Positions 55,401-64,000 of a DNA stretch of 64,000 bases are shown piece by piece. The stretch's first letter is position 1. Each line of letters starts with the position of its first letter. The stretch is from contig NC_073692.1 of assembly GCF_029784155.1 (NCBI RefSeq), positions 330,045,920 through 330,109,919 of the forward strand, in the 5' to 3' direction. Source of the stretch: Uranotaenia lowii. Lineage: Eukaryota; Arthropoda; Insecta; Diptera; Culicidae. The translations under genes were made by a program, and so were the position numbers. The notes under the pieces were generated by a model, which saw nothing but the letters and a program-made list of their open reading frames with translations, searched no databases and was not told where the DNA came from.

Positions 55401-56111
55401 ACCAACCAACTCACTCTCCCCCTCCCAACACAATGCTCAGTGTTCAGCTCCGAAGCTTTCGCGATCTTGAAAGCCGTCGAGACACATGAACCGAACACAG
55501 TCATATATAGCGACTCAGCCAGCGTGCTCACAGCACTGACACATGGCAGTATCAAACACCCCTGGCTTCCCTCAATATCGAAGATAGCTATAGAGAAACA
55601 CATTACACTCTGCTGGGTACCGGGACACGCTGGTATCCCCGGCAATGAAGCAGCGGACAAACTCGCCGCAGCAGCTACCTTTTTGGATCCCCCACCGATA
55701 GCCATCCCTCAACAAGACGCCTCACTCTACATCAAAAACGCCCTCCAAGAGGCATGGGACATAAAATGGGACTCGAACCACCAAGCAAAACTTCGGGAAA
55801 TAAAAAACTCCACAAACAAATGGACCGACAGATCCAATCCGACCGAAAGAAGGGCCCTCACTCGTCTCCGCATCGGTCACACTCGCCTCACCCATGAACA
55901 TCTTATTGCTAAAACCGACCCCCCCATTTGTCCATGCTGCAACACGGTGACAACGATCAAACATATTCTGACAACGTGCCCACAATATCAACACATACGA
56001 CAGATTTGCCACCTTCCGCCTAGTATGCGGGAGATGCTTTCGAACTGTCCACAGGAAGAGACCAACATATTGGACTTCCTCCGCAAAACAGATCTATATC
56101 ACAAAATATGA
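52443..56111 (+). CDS. LINE B ORF2: endonuclease, reverse transcriptase, RNase H
   Basis: 1222 residues, uninterrupted. The endonuclease begins near residue 33 (AVQWNTRGLVKRLPDIQILL), with MADFNAHSTSWGS and GSDHFPIMIKLEH. At the usual catalytic QE position it reads IQD (Asp64), a conservative but unusual change. The reverse transcriptase has LSLDLSKAFDRVD, GGVPQGSVIAPTLF and YADDILL (near 686). RNase H has VYTDGSKTNSG (near 967), SSEAFAILKAV, YSDSASVLTAL and WVPGHAGIPGNEAAD. The C-terminal knuckle is CPCCNTVTTIKHILTTC. It lacks the 320-residue extension of LINE A. It would nick DNA and copy the LINE RNA at the nick. The Asp64 change may lower nicking. Confidence 0.95.
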   Translation: MDIQTSSQNITTNQTNNTTESNKPTHKKYQNYAVQWNTRGLVKRLPDIQILLSNISPTIFAIQDILTNSNIPQNILKGYNLHTTSDLSSRQGAGLAIKANTPYKILNINTTLNAVCARVHTPIDLTVVSLYIPPQLPYHQFTSKIDDLLFQLPHPYIVMADFNAHSTSWGSTHTTNKGTYLEDLTITKNLTILNNCQPTRIDPATGNTSALDITMTSWELGPKFSWQVIEDSFGSDHFPIMIKLEHPTPKSATRPRWKYDEADWLGYQMEVDKHLALYPPTCIPSFTKIVMEAGTKNIPRTSGVPGKSAVPWWGPEVRTAVKLRRKALRSLRRIPNDDPRKAQALTEFKTARSRARAAVRIAKSNCWQKFTEEIHPTTSAKVLWNKIKVLNGENRKNSFHLLLNQHYTNDPFALADAFCNNFTSLSPPSNTPLLPFPTNSSHNQRDYNRNFALDELECALRKVKGLSAGPDEIGYPLLKNLSAAGKGTLLQIYNQIWSNGKLPQSWKLGLVIPIAKPKQNPHLIDNYRPITLLDCVGKILERMVNRRLHAILEKEQLLDNRQFAFRAGRSTDDYFEELESSLDPPTLKHHHTECLSLDLSKAFDRVDRMAIINQLNNWGIGGRMLNYIADFLQDRRIQVLVNGTRSHSRPIHGGVPQGSVIAPTLFLVAVNSIFDKVPNNIQTLVYADDILLISSSAYSKTTRKRLQTALDKIANWAPTVGFQFSPSKSHLIHIGPNRRRLGKLPKLILNNQTISMNRHTRLLGIWLDDRLNFKYHLDQTRKNAIGKISILQILANKTSYAHRDSLFRFLHGWFLPSILHGIGLLSRADMEVVINKLEPLYNRCVRIISSAFCTSPIPSLMAESGQMPFRYIIAKQLSSKALRWLANGGSRESLMVTRTNQLLSEITGNEIPPICPRPEPKIRYWNDKTPKVNLTLLRRTKTNDPPNLIQSQFQQLVEHKFKHLPQVYTDGSKTNSGRVGSGIYHRTNQLTLPLPTQCSVFSSEAFAILKAVETHEPNTVIYSDSASVLTALTHGSIKHPWLPSISKIAIEKHITLCWVPGHAGIPGNEAADKLAAAATFLDPPPIAIPQQDASLYIKNALQEAWDIKWDSNHQAKLREIKNSTNKWTDRSNPTERRALTRLRIGHTRLTHEHLIAKTDPPICPCCNTVTTIKHILTTCPQYQHIRQICHLPPSMREMLSNCPQEETNILDFLRKTDLYHKI

Positions 56112-56655
56112 ATGAGAAGAATGACCCAAATGGGTTAAACACCGTACGAATCGAGGAAGAATGACCTTAATGGGTTAAATTCCTATAAAAAAGGAAAAAA
56201 AAAAAAAAAACAAACATTTCCGTACCTAGTTTTCAGTCAAGAAACCCGCAGGAAGAAGAAAACTGAAACGAGTGAAACACGTATATGGGCATCATGGCCG
56301 TCTTCATTGCAACAAGAGGCAATTTTTTAATAATCCTTAAAATGATATCTGCGGCTCGGGAATGTTAACCAAAGGGATCTTTGGTAACATTAACAAATTA
56401 TGGTTGGACACAAAACGCAGAGTTTTCAGTATAATCCTTGTTAAAATTGATTAGAAATTTGCACTATGACAACAACAGATGCGTTCGGCAACCAAAATGT
56501 TACCCTATTTCGAGTCTGTTATGGGGTGAAGTGTTTAATTTCGGGAACCACACTGACGTTCTGGTACCAAAAATTTGGTACGGTGCGTTTGTATGCGATT
56601 TGACAGCTGGTTCAGTCCTCTGGTTTTAAAGTCCTGTGATCACAAAACTCTCGGA

Positions 56656-59205
56656 AATGGAGTCGAAAGAACAGCTCGTGTGTGATAAAATCTTGCGCAT
56701 TCATCACGAGAACAAGAATCTCTCGTATTGTTACATCGCTAAAATGTTGGAAATCGCGAATTCCAAGGTGTTGCGAATGATTAAGCGGTTCGAGGAACGA
56801 TTGACCACCGATCGGAAGCCCAGAAGTGAAGGAAAAAGTATTCCGTACAACACCAAAAATCACAACCGCGTATTTGGGCCCTTCAACCGAAACCCGAAAG
56901 CCTTCGTTCGGGATGTGGCTAAGTAGCTGCACCTAAGCCGAAATTTTGTCCTTAAGGTAGGGTTGCCATCCGTCCCGCAAAAGCGGGACATGTCCCGCTT
57001 TTTTGGCAAATGTCCCGCCGTCCCGCTTTTTACTCAAAATGTCCCGCTTTTTTTCAACAAAGCTTTCAGTTAAAAAATCAAATTTTCCTACGTTTGATTT
57101 ATTTTGCTTTATCAAAACTACACAACACACAAAAAAGTTGTTTGCTTTTTCTTTGATCCCTTATTTCTTTGGGAATTATGTTTTAAATTTTTTCTATGCA
57201 ATGCCTATTATTGTCAGATTCCAATCAATCAAACATGACATTGCATTTAGAGTTGTAAGCAAAACTGGTTTTTAATTGAATGAATGTCATTTGTTATACA
57301 TTTTTTCTTTGTCAAGCTCCACTTGAGTACGTGACAGTGTCACGTTGTGACACGCCATATCACTCATACTATTTTTCTATTTTTGAAACTGGTGGCAATC
57401 AGATGCAAAACAATGTTAAAAAGCACTTTCTTTATTCAAAATAGCGTTTATGTAATTCAGTATTGAAAAACAAACATTTGGACATTTAAAACAGTATCGA
57501 AAAGCTACATTTTAGCACTGAATTCAGTGTCGAAAGGAACATTACACGACCTACACTTGATCATAAATTTTTAGTTGTTGGCATCGACCACATGTTGTTA
57601 TTTGTTGAATTTTCAAAGGAATTTTTCGAATTTGCATTAAATTGTGTATACAACACGATTTTTTTTAGCACTCGACCTAATTATCCGACTCGAAAATTCT
57701 CGTTGGATAAATTTACGACTCGCGCTGAAAAAATCTACTTTTTGCAACTTGTCGCGTAAATAACCTTTTGCTTCATGGCGAAACTTATAGTTTTTCAGTA
57801 TTTAGATAAATAATACCATAAAGATCTCATATTGGGTAATGCTAGTGGTAGATTGCGAAATAATGATGATTCTGGAGAATGTTTCATTTGATTTTTAAAA
57901 TTTTGAAATTATCCCCATCTTGAAACGAAGTTTATGTGACTTTTACAGTGATTAAAAAATTATGCTAATAAATGTAAAGAATTTCTTTTCACAATCCAGA
58001 AATTTCAAGCTTAAGAACATTCCATTTATTCGTTTAAAATGTAAGCTGAATTGTCTAATGAGAGCCTTATCCAAGCATTCGTTTTGTCATGACATTCAAT
58101 CGCAAGTATGGTAAGAATCAAGAAAATATCTTAACATTTTTTAAAACAAAAAAACCGCTTGTTATACTAATATTTTTTTTCGTTATTGATTTAGTTTTTA
58201 TTTCCATCTACGTTGTTTTAACGTCTTTGTGTTATTCGCACTTTTTTACAAACGGAAGGGCACTGAAAAGCTTCAACTTTGTTCAATGTTTACGCCTGGA
58301 TTTGAAAGCATATAGACGTTGACTCGGAAAGCACACGTTATATCAACTGAACTATGCCTCAATTATCGATTTATAGAACTTTATAGTCAGGTTAAAAAAA
58401 GCACCGTACTTTTAGAGAAGAAAAAAACATATTTACATATGTATACATAGATTTCATGTCTTTTTAAAACAAATTTTTAAAATGTCCCGCTTTTTTCGGC
58501 TGTGTCCCGCTTTTTTTCTCAAAATGTCCCGCTTTTTTTGAAAACCATCTGGCAAGCCTACCTTAAGGCCAAAACTAAGGCTGTGCTTCGAACGTTCAAG
58601 GTACAAAAGGCCCCTTAATCGCGACGAGAAGCAGAACAAGTCCGCCAAAATCCGTGCCAGGAAGTTGTACCTGAACATGCTGACGAAAGTTGAATGCTGC
58701 ATAATGGACGACGAAACAGTGTGTGAAGGCCGACTTCAAACAGATTCCCGGCAACCTGTTTTTCACGGCCAAGGATAAGTTCAGCGTTCCAGAGCATGTC
58801 CGCACAAAGAAAATGTACAAATTTACAAAGAATTTCCTAGTTTGACAAGCCATCTGCACGTGACCCCAGACACGATGAACGGACAGGTGTACATGAAAGA
58901 GTGCCTCCAGAAGCGGTTGCTTTCTCTCCTGAAGGCCCACAACGTCCAAACAATCTTCTGGCCGGGTTTGGCCTCATGCCGTCATTTTCGTGCCGAAAAT
59001 TTTCAACCTTCCCAACACTCCGGAGCCTCATTGTACTAAGCGATTATGAAGCAGCACCTTCTTAAACGACCTAAGGTAGTGAGGACAGTCGAGGAACTGA
59101 AGAAAGTATGGGTTTACATGAAAAAAAAAGGTTGATTTACAGATTGTGCAGAATCTTATGGCCGGGGTTAAGGCCAAGGTGCGGGTATTTGCGTATGGAC
59201 TTTAA
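56656..59205 (+). pseudogene. ITmD37E-like mariner transposase, broken
   Basis: Opens MESKEQLVCDKILRIHHENK, then AKMLEIANSK, IKRFEERLTTDRKPRSEGKS and FNRNPKAFVRDVAK, where a TAG falls in the homologous frame. The hAT interrupts at 56958-58560. After it come KTKAVLRTFKVQKAP, LYLNMLTKVECC, MDDETV (first catalytic Asp), shifted frames, TMNGQVYMKECLQKRLLSLL, AHNVQTIFWPGLASC (second catalytic region, where Asp is replaced by Gly), EELKKVWVYMKKKV and LMAGVKAKVRVFAYGL at the end. Stops, frameshifts and the insertion make it inactive. It would have been a cut-and-paste transposase acting on the TA-flanked ends. Confidence 0.88.
56958..58560. mobile_element. hAT-like element with TGTCCCGC arrays, 1.6 kb
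   Basis: Inserted in the mariner transposase with a perfect 8-bp duplication CCTTAAGG (56950-56957 and 58561-58568). Ends are TAGGGTTGCCATC on the left and TAGGCTTGCCAGATGG read inward on the right. TGTCCCGC with GCTTTTTT recurs three or four times next to each end in opposite orientation, probably binding sites for transposase. The interior is AT-rich with no transposase recognised, so it is non-autonomous. Confidence 0.92.
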
Positions 59206-59220
59206 ATAAAATACGATTGA

Positions 59221-59282
59221 TTTTTTTTTTTATTTTTTTTATTTGGGATTTTAAGAATCTAGGGTTTATTCATCCCATACAC
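59221..59282 (-). mobile_element. 5'-truncated retroposon tail with 13-bp TSD
   Basis: A T-rich run followed by GGGATTTTAAGAATCTAGGG and TTTATTCATCCC, flanked by AAAATACGATTGA (59208-59220 and 59283-59295). The same 3' tail occurs at 5861-5910 with its own duplication, so both are truncated insertions of one family. It lies near the 3' end of the mariner. Confidence 0.82.
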
Positions 59283-59414
59283 AAAATACGATTGAAATGG
59301 TCAAATGAAGTTTAGTAGTTATTTTTCCATCCCTGAAAATTAAATGGCAATCGGATGAAAACGCGAATTTTGCAAATCAATTTTGTGTGCGGCAATTTCA
59401 TCCTGGACTCCCTT

Positions 59415-60001
59415 TAAACATAAGAAAATCGCGAAATTTGTGTCATGTCTGCAAATTTGATATACGATGAAGAATATTTCCAACATCATTTTGACGAAAA
59501 AAGAAAGGCAATTGACTAAAACTGCGTGACATGGTGACACATTTCAACAAAACATTGTTTGGCGCACTTATCTTAGGGTTAATTGAGAATGAACATAACA
59601 ATGTCTAGAATTCTCTGTGAACGAAAAATACAATGTAAAACGGTAGAAAATTCACTTAAAAGTTGATCCCAGAAGATATTCGCTTTCAGCTTTCGCTGGA
59701 AATCAAGAAATAAAAACTAATAAATTTCTTCGTTAATTTTTGCCCCTAGAGGAAAACATCAGAATTAAAATCTATACAAATATAAGTATGGTTGATGAAA
59801 AAGGTGATTACAGGGTATTTGAATAAACAATGCGAAAAACAACGCATGAATTCACGTTCGATATGATGAAAGCTCAAATGAACGTTTTCCTCGATTAATA
59901 AGACAATGTCCTTTTGACCTTACTTAGGGAGTGAATAAAAATAGCTGTTTTAAGGTAAAAATACTAACCTCTTTTTTATTGAGTTTTGTGTTAAGATCTA
60001 C
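59415..60001. other. Intergenic, nothing recognised
   Basis: AT-rich sequence between the mariner's right end and the LTR element. No gene, tRNA or repeat boundary was identified. Confidence 0.5.
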
Positions 60002-60002
60002 A

Positions 60003-60167
60003 GATATGTTAATGTTCACATTAATCACTTTTAAAAAAAACACTTTATTCACTGATCTCTTAAATCGACTGATCTTAACTACGCGCGAAAACTAACTGAC
60101 TGACTCTAACTAACTCGAGGACTTCTAGACCGGTCACACACCTGCTGCGTCGATTGTCGGCGTTGCT
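60003..60167 (-). repeat. 3' LTR (visible shared part)
   Basis: This segment (GATATGTTAATGTTCACATT on plus, to CGATTGTCGGCGTTGC) recurs at 63837-64000. The true LTR extends further left-to-right by an unknown amount, because the comparison copy runs off the window. The env reading frame ends inside it. Confidence 0.85.
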
Positions 60168-61345
60168 GGTTGGTGTCGGATGTCCGGCGGCTTCCTAACA
60201 AAGGTACAGTTGCTGGGAAATCCTCGTAGTATTGGGTGTAGGCAATTATCGTCAGAAACGTTGAAAAGCTTTTCGACGTGACAAATGTTGTTTCCTTCAA
60301 TGTTCATACACTGGTTAGTGATTAGGTATGACTCGTCGTTGTTAATTATAGCTTTTGTTGCGTTCAGGTCGATGACTTTCTCGCCTATTGGAATCGGTTC
60401 TATTTGTAGTTGTTTGTATATGCCTCTTCTAAACTTGGGTATCTTGATAACAAATATTATGTTGGAACCATTATGGAAAGCTATCGGTTCCAAAAACTCG
60501 TAAGTTTGGTCATAGCTCGTGATCGTTATCCCTTGTATCTCGAGAAGGTGCGTAGCGAACTCTAACTCCGATGGTTGTAGGAAAGCTTTGGAAATCACGC
60601 CAAGTTTCGAAAGTTGTAAGGATTCGAAGATGATGTTCAGCTGATGTTGGACCTCGTCGATGTGGAATATGATGTTGTGTAAGTGCAGTATGTGTTTCCA
60701 GTCTACTGATCTATCTAAACCTAACATAGCTTGTTTCACAAAATCGTTAATTTCTTTTGATTGTAAATAAGCTTGTTTCGTTAAATTATTTATTCTATCT
60801 TCGAAAAGTTTGTTGATTTTAATTTGTTCGTTATTTTCGGTAATAAGTGCGTTGTTGGAGTTTTCTAAAGTTTCTATTTGCAATTCAATCTTTAGTAGGT
60901 CTTCATTGTCTAGGTTCCCAGTAATAGTTTTTATTGCAGATCCTAAAAAGTTCAACGACCTTTTTGTTTTTCTAGGTTTTGATGTTAAGTTGTGGAGCAA
61001 AAGAAGTGCTTGGCTGTGTTTTTGTTTTAAAATATAAGTGATTTCTTTGATATTTGGATTCTCTCCTAGTTTTTGTATAATTGATTCATATTGTTTTAGT
61101 ATAGCTATGAAAGGGTAGAGGTTAAATTTATGATAAAGCCTATGGGAACCTTCTCTTATTAGCACTGTATTTGTCTCAAACGCTATGATACCAGGGTTTC
61201 TATTCATGTCGAAGATTTCCATGCTGCAATGGATATTATTGGCTAAAGATATTATGAAGACTATTATGCATATATGTTTTTGGAATGTCATTGTGAGAAA
61301 AAAAAAATTTTTTTTTTTGCTGAAATGAAAAAATGATAAAAGCAA
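60134..61345 (-). CDS. Env-like glycoprotein of the LTR element, C-terminally truncated
   Basis: 403 residues, or about 385 from the second Met, which directly precedes a hydrophobic signal-like stretch (ICIIVFIISLANNIHC). Near residue 130 is a basic furin-type site (RKTKR) followed by a small-residue hydrophobic segment. This is the layout of insect errantivirus Env related to baculovirus F proteins. A helical region (residues about 150-200) and scattered Asn glycosylation sites follow. The frame runs into the 3' LTR and stops without a transmembrane anchor, so the C-terminal anchor appears lost and the protein could not work normally. The role assignment comes from layout and position downstream of integrase. 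Confidence 0.78.
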   Translation of the reverse strand: MLLSFFHFSKKKNFFFLTMTFQKHICIIVFIISLANNIHCSMEIFDMNRNPGIIAFETNTVLIREGSHRLYHKFNLYPFIAILKQYESIIQKLGENPNIKEITYILKQKHSQALLLLHNLTSKPRKTKRSLNFLGSAIKTITGNLDNEDLLKIELQIETLENSNNALITENNEQIKINKLFEDRINNLTKQAYLQSKEINDFVKQAMLGLDRSVDWKHILHLHNIIFHIDEVQHQLNIIFESLQLSKLGVISKAFLQPSELEFATHLLEIQGITITSYDQTYEFLEPIAFHNGSNIIFVIKIPKFRRGIYKQLQIEPIPIGEKVIDLNATKAIINNDESYLITNQCMNIEGNNICHVEKLFNVSDDNCLHPILRGFPSNCTFVRKPPDIRHQPATPTIDAAGV

Positions 61346-61529
61346 AATTAATTAGTTTTAAAATTAGGATTTTCGTTTGCGTTTTAGTTTGGATTTGTGA
61401 ATTTTCCTTCCGTTGTCGTCGATGATGTTAGTGCGGAGGTTTTCTTTAACTATGGTTTCTTTATACCTCTCTTGATGTTTTAAGTTATTTCGTTTCCTTT
61501 CAAAGACTGTGTCGTTTTGTGCGAATTCT

Positions 61530-63497
61530 TCAGGTTCTTCTCTGGATTTGTTTGTTTTTTTCCAAATCTTTGCTTTTCTTTTCGAGATGTTTCTCAGAGA
61601 AGAGTCTGTAAAATTCTTCTTTTAATCTTATTCTTTCGTTTATATCGTCTGGGACATGGTCTTCGTTTCGGAATCCGAAGAATAATTCTTTTGGGGTTAA
61701 TTTTGTTTGGGAATGGATGGAGTCGTTGTATATAGACACTGCAAGGTTTATTTTGGATTTTTCGGGGAGATTCTTGGTAGATTCTCTGTTCGAAAGAATG
61801 TTATGTAGCTCTCTCAGTGTTCTATGTACAACCTCGACTGTTCCATTGGAGGAGGACTGTCCTACACTTGTGAAATGGTATTCAATGTCCTGTTGCTCCA
61901 AAAAATCTTTGATTGTAGTTGATGTAAAGGATGCCTCCTGGTCCATGACGAGAAGGGAAGGTTTACCTACATTTGCTAGGTAACGAGTTATCGCTTTCAG
62001 AATGTGAATTGTATTGCGTGTTCTAATAGGGAAAGCCATTGTTAATCGCGAAAATTTGTCACAAAGCGTTAGGAAGTTAGTGTTACTTATGATAAAGATA
62101 TCCATATGCACAATTTCTAAAGGTTTTGTTGGAGTTTTAGTGAACTCGAATTTTTGCTTATATGGACGTCTTTCATACTTAGCCTTTTGACAAAGTTTAC
62201 ATAGGTTGATGAATTTTGTGATCCTTGTCTTCATTCCTGGAAAGAAAAATTGTCTAGAAATATGGTATTTAGTTTCATTAATCCCACGATGATTAGTATT
62301 GTGTTGCCTTTGGATGATAAGGTCTTGTTCGATCTCATCTGCAACGTCTTCCAGAATTTTTTCAGTCCAGAAAATTTTAAAAGTTTTCGCTCTTGCGAAA
62401 TAGTTTTTATAGATTGTTTGTAGATTTAATAAGGTACGTCGGTCACAGTAAAGGCCATTTAGACAATTAGGAGAGCCGTAATCTTTTAGAATGTTAATAA
62501 GAATAGCTGGACTAAATAATACTTTCTTAATGGTCACTCGATGATAGCCTCTGAAAATATTTGTAGTTTCAACGCTGTCTTGGTCAGATGTTTCTAGGAT
62601 AATCTGATTTCGGAATTCATTCAATGCTCGCTCCGTAGAAGGAATGAAGTCATTGTCGTCTGAATTTTGAGGTTGTTTTGTGTGTGGGTGGTTCGCGTAA
62701 TTTTGTTGATTGGTTTGTTTTTTTGTCATTTCGGCACACTGGAATCGACACAGGAAAGCGTATGCTGATTCTAAGTCGTCTGGTTGTGCCGTCTGGGCGT
62801 AACCAAAGTATGGTCGTCGGAGACCATTAATTAATGCAGCTAGGCATTCTTGCTCGATAAACACGTTTATTGCCTCCCAATTTGAGGCATAAATGGGGTT
62901 TTCTTTGGCTAGGGATTTTATATTTACCATAAGTTCCTTCGCCCTTCTATAGTAGCTGTGGAGAGAATTCTCCATTTTGGTGTTCCAGATCTGCGTCTGG
63001 TATGTAGCTATTGTGTTTTTGTCACCATAGCTATTTATAAGAATTTTAGCAGTTTCTTCGAAAGTCTGTGGATTGCCATTAGAGCACAATGTGTCTCTGG
63101 CTTCCCCTACGACTTTATTAATGATACACTGCTCATAAATCTCCATCGATTCTTGCGAAACGCGAGATCTAAATCTGTTTAGTGTTGTGCGCACCGTTTG
63201 CACCCAAGCGGTGGCTTGTTTCTTTTTCCCATCAAAACTCGGCAGTGATTTAATCGGGTCTGGGATCCGAAAAATATCTTCTGCCATATCACGAGCAAAT
63301 TGATGTTGCTGATTATTTTGCGCCGCTGCGCGTAAGCTTATGTTTTCGGATTGGATATCCCGCAGCCTTTGCTCCATTTCCAACATGCTGTTGTACAATG
63401 TTTGCATGTTGATCATGGTTGGCTGCGAAGAATTTTCCTGTTCCATTTTCAAAAATGTTCGTGCCTTTACTTTTGGCAAAGGGTTGAATTTTTTCAT
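61530..63497 (-). CDS. Gag fused to integrase region (protease/RT/RNase H deleted)
   Basis: 655 residues in one frame. Residues 1 to about 265 are gag: coiled coil (MLEMEQRLRDIQSENISLRA), then capsid-like sequence (IPDPIKSLPSFDGKKKQATA to LRRPYFGYAQTAQPDDLES). Near residue 285 it passes straight into pol sequence beyond RNase H (PSTERALNEFRNQI). An HHCC finger (HNTNHRG to CKLCQKAK) and an integrase core follow: HMDIF with the first Asp, VMDQEAS with the second, and NGTVEVVHR with the Glu. Intact errantiviruses have separate gag and pol frames, so this is a deletion derivative that kept one open frame. Such a fusion might be tolerated as a non-autonomous element. Confidence 0.88.
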   Translation of the reverse strand: MKKFNPLPKVKARTFLKMEQENSSQPTMINMQTLYNSMLEMEQRLRDIQSENISLRAAAQNNQQHQFARDMAEDIFRIPDPIKSLPSFDGKKKQATAWVQTVRTTLNRFRSRVSQESMEIYEQCIINKVVGEARDTLCSNGNPQTFEETAKILINSYGDKNTIATYQTQIWNTKMENSLHSYYRRAKELMVNIKSLAKENPIYASNWEAINVFIEQECLAALINGLRRPYFGYAQTAQPDDLESAYAFLCRFQCAEMTKKQTNQQNYANHPHTKQPQNSDDNDFIPSTERALNEFRNQIILETSDQDSVETTNIFRGYHRVTIKKVLFSPAILINILKDYGSPNCLNGLYCDRRTLLNLQTIYKNYFARAKTFKIFWTEKILEDVADEIEQDLIIQRQHNTNHRGINETKYHISRQFFFPGMKTRITKFINLCKLCQKAKYERRPYKQKFEFTKTPTKPLEIVHMDIFIISNTNFLTLCDKFSRLTMAFPIRTRNTIHILKAITRYLANVGKPSLLVMDQEASFTSTTIKDFLEQQDIEYHFTSVGQSSSNGTVEVVHRTLRELHNILSNRESTKNLPEKSKINLAVSIYNDSIHSQTKLTPKELFFGFRNEDHVPDDINERIRLKEEFYRLFSEKHLEKKSKDLEKNKQIQRRT

Positions 63498-63836
63498 AAA
63501 AAAAATAAAAAAGTAAAGTAAAATTCACTTACCGATGTAGGTTATTTTCCCTGACGACAAAGGGTTGAAACCCACCGTTGCCTGCTGAAAGTTTCCTTGT
63601 ACCTCCCGTCGCAAGTCTCCTACGTGTTGAGGGATGGGTTGGCCTTCACGTGTTGGTTGGCTGTCCCCGGGCGGGCGAAAATTGCAATTGATAATTCCGG
63701 ATCTTCACTTCACTTCACTTTAATAGCACTTTGTGTCCATGAATGTCCAGAATTCAATTCACAATCACTGAGTTTTTAATCAGTGCAAGGATTCACTTTT
63801 AGCTTTTAACGTTCGTCAGGCCGTACGACTGCGCCA
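63498..63836 (-). promoter_or_regulatory. Leader and primer-binding site of the LTR element
   Basis: Non-coding leader between the 5' LTR and gag on the minus strand. TGGCGCAGTCG next to the LTR (63836-63826) is the presumed tRNA-Ser primer site that starts minus-strand DNA synthesis. ACTTCACTTCACTT at 63706-63719 is a short direct repeat. Confidence 0.7.
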
Positions 63837-64000
63837 GATATGTTAATGTTCACATTAATCACTTTTTAAAAAAACACTTTATTCACTGATCTCTTAAATC
63901 GACTGATCTTAACTACGCGCGAAAACTAACTGACTGACTCTAACTAACTCGAGGACTTCTAGACCGGTCACACACCTGCTGCGTCGATTGTCGGCGTTGC
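63837..64000 (-). repeat. 5' LTR (partial)
   Basis: Nearly identical to 60003-60167; the one visible difference is in a T/A homopolymer (CTTTTTAAA against CTTTTAAAA). The window cuts it. Near identity of the LTRs means the insertion is recent. Confidence 0.85.

Larger units (their letters stand above)
50944..56210 (+). mobile_element. I-clade non-LTR retrotransposon (LINE B), full length
   Basis: Flanked by a perfect 13-bp duplication CAAACATTTCCGT (50931-50943 and 56211-56223). The 5' end starts CAGTTCAAACCG, as is common for I elements. Two open ORFs follow, then a 3' UTR with a repeated AGAATGACC-AATGGGTTAAA unit, and a tail of about 18 A. Codons are C-rich (ACC, CCC, ATC) unlike LINE A and most of the window, so the two LINEs belong to different lineages. 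The clean duplication and open frames suggest a recent insertion. Confidence 0.95.
50784..59414 (+). mobile_element. ITmD37E-like mariner element, split by a LINE and a hAT
   Basis: Terminal repeats AAGGGAGTCCACGATGAAAT at the left and AAGGGAGTCCAGGATGAAAT read inward at the right, each flanked by TA. The coding region starts at ATG 56656. LINE B (50944-56210) interrupts the 5' leader and a hAT (56958-58560) interrupts the transposase. About 440 bp of further unexplained sequence (50902-50943 and 56224-56615) lies around the LINE and is absent from the sister copy at 25554-26347. Family by similarity of the transposase to mosquito ITmD37E. Confidence 0.85.
60003..64000 (-). mobile_element. 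Errantivirus-like LTR retroelement, internally deleted; continues past window
   Basis: The sequence at 60003-60167 is repeated at 63837-64000 almost exactly; these are parts of the 3' and 5' LTRs of a minus-strand element, and the window ends in the 5' LTR. Next to the 5' LTR on the minus strand, TGGCGCAGTCG (63836-63826) matches the tRNA-Ser-type primer site known in 17.6 and 297 elements. Order: 5' LTR, primer site, gag fused to the integrase region, env, 3' LTR. Protease, reverse transcriptase and RNase H are absent, so it needs a helper element. Confidence 0.9.

Noticed and set aside
60134..63497. Exogenous virus in the sample
   Set aside because: LTRs, tRNA primer site and chromosomal flanks at 59415-60001 indicate an integrated endogenous element.

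Overview
This window is insect nuclear DNA, most likely from a mosquito or a close dipteran relative. Host genes are sparse and have short GT/AG introns, intergenic DNA is AT-rich, and the mobile-element set is typical of culicids: mariner-like elements that resemble mosquito ITmD37E copies, tRNA-derived SINEs, I-clade LINEs with RNase H, many TA-flanked MITEs, and an errantivirus-type LTR element. The species assignment is inference. There is no bacterial, CRISPR or rRNA content. Left third (1-26.3 kb): almost entirely transposons. A 7.4-kb Transib element (269-7708) has an exact 5-bp target duplication, CGGCG, and ends that read as heptamer, 23-bp spacer, nonamer, like V(D)J 23-RSSs. It carries a decayed RAG1-like transposase and nested MITEs. 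Next come a mariner relic with a SINE inside, a 6.3-kb hAT-like element (9083-15360, TSD ATTATAGG) that holds a 935-bp near-perfect foldback, a second hAT with another TIR element inside it, a 143-bp tandem array, and a Harbinger-like element (23015-24849) with seven tandem hairpins that show compensatory changes. Middle (26.6-41.1 kb, minus strand): an apparent modular locus. One 5' exon encoding an IKEEP peptide can splice, in compatible phase, to a MADF-domain 3' module, or to a SAM-like helical module. The SAM-like module can continue either to a Cys-rich terminal exon or to a distant BEN-like terminal module. A retroposed U/V inverted-repeat unit and a 6.3-kb I-clade LINE (intact ORF2, frameshifted ORF1) lie in the large intron. 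Host cluster (42.7-49.4 kb): the dynactin subunit Arp10 (+), the Sel1-repeat mitochondrial protein COA7 (-), and a seven-exon gene (+) paralogous to the SAM-like part of the modular locus. All splice phases in these models add up to full open frames. Right end (49.7-64 kb): a SINE with a 17-bp TSD; an ITmD37E-like mariner (50784-59414) split by a full-length LINE with both ORFs open and by a 1.6-kb hAT; then an LTR retroelement on the minus strand whose gag is fused in frame to the pol connection/integrase region, with protease, RT and RNase H missing and env truncated in the LTR. The window ends inside its 5' LTR. All gene models are read by eye from splice signals and protein motifs; no database search was run.
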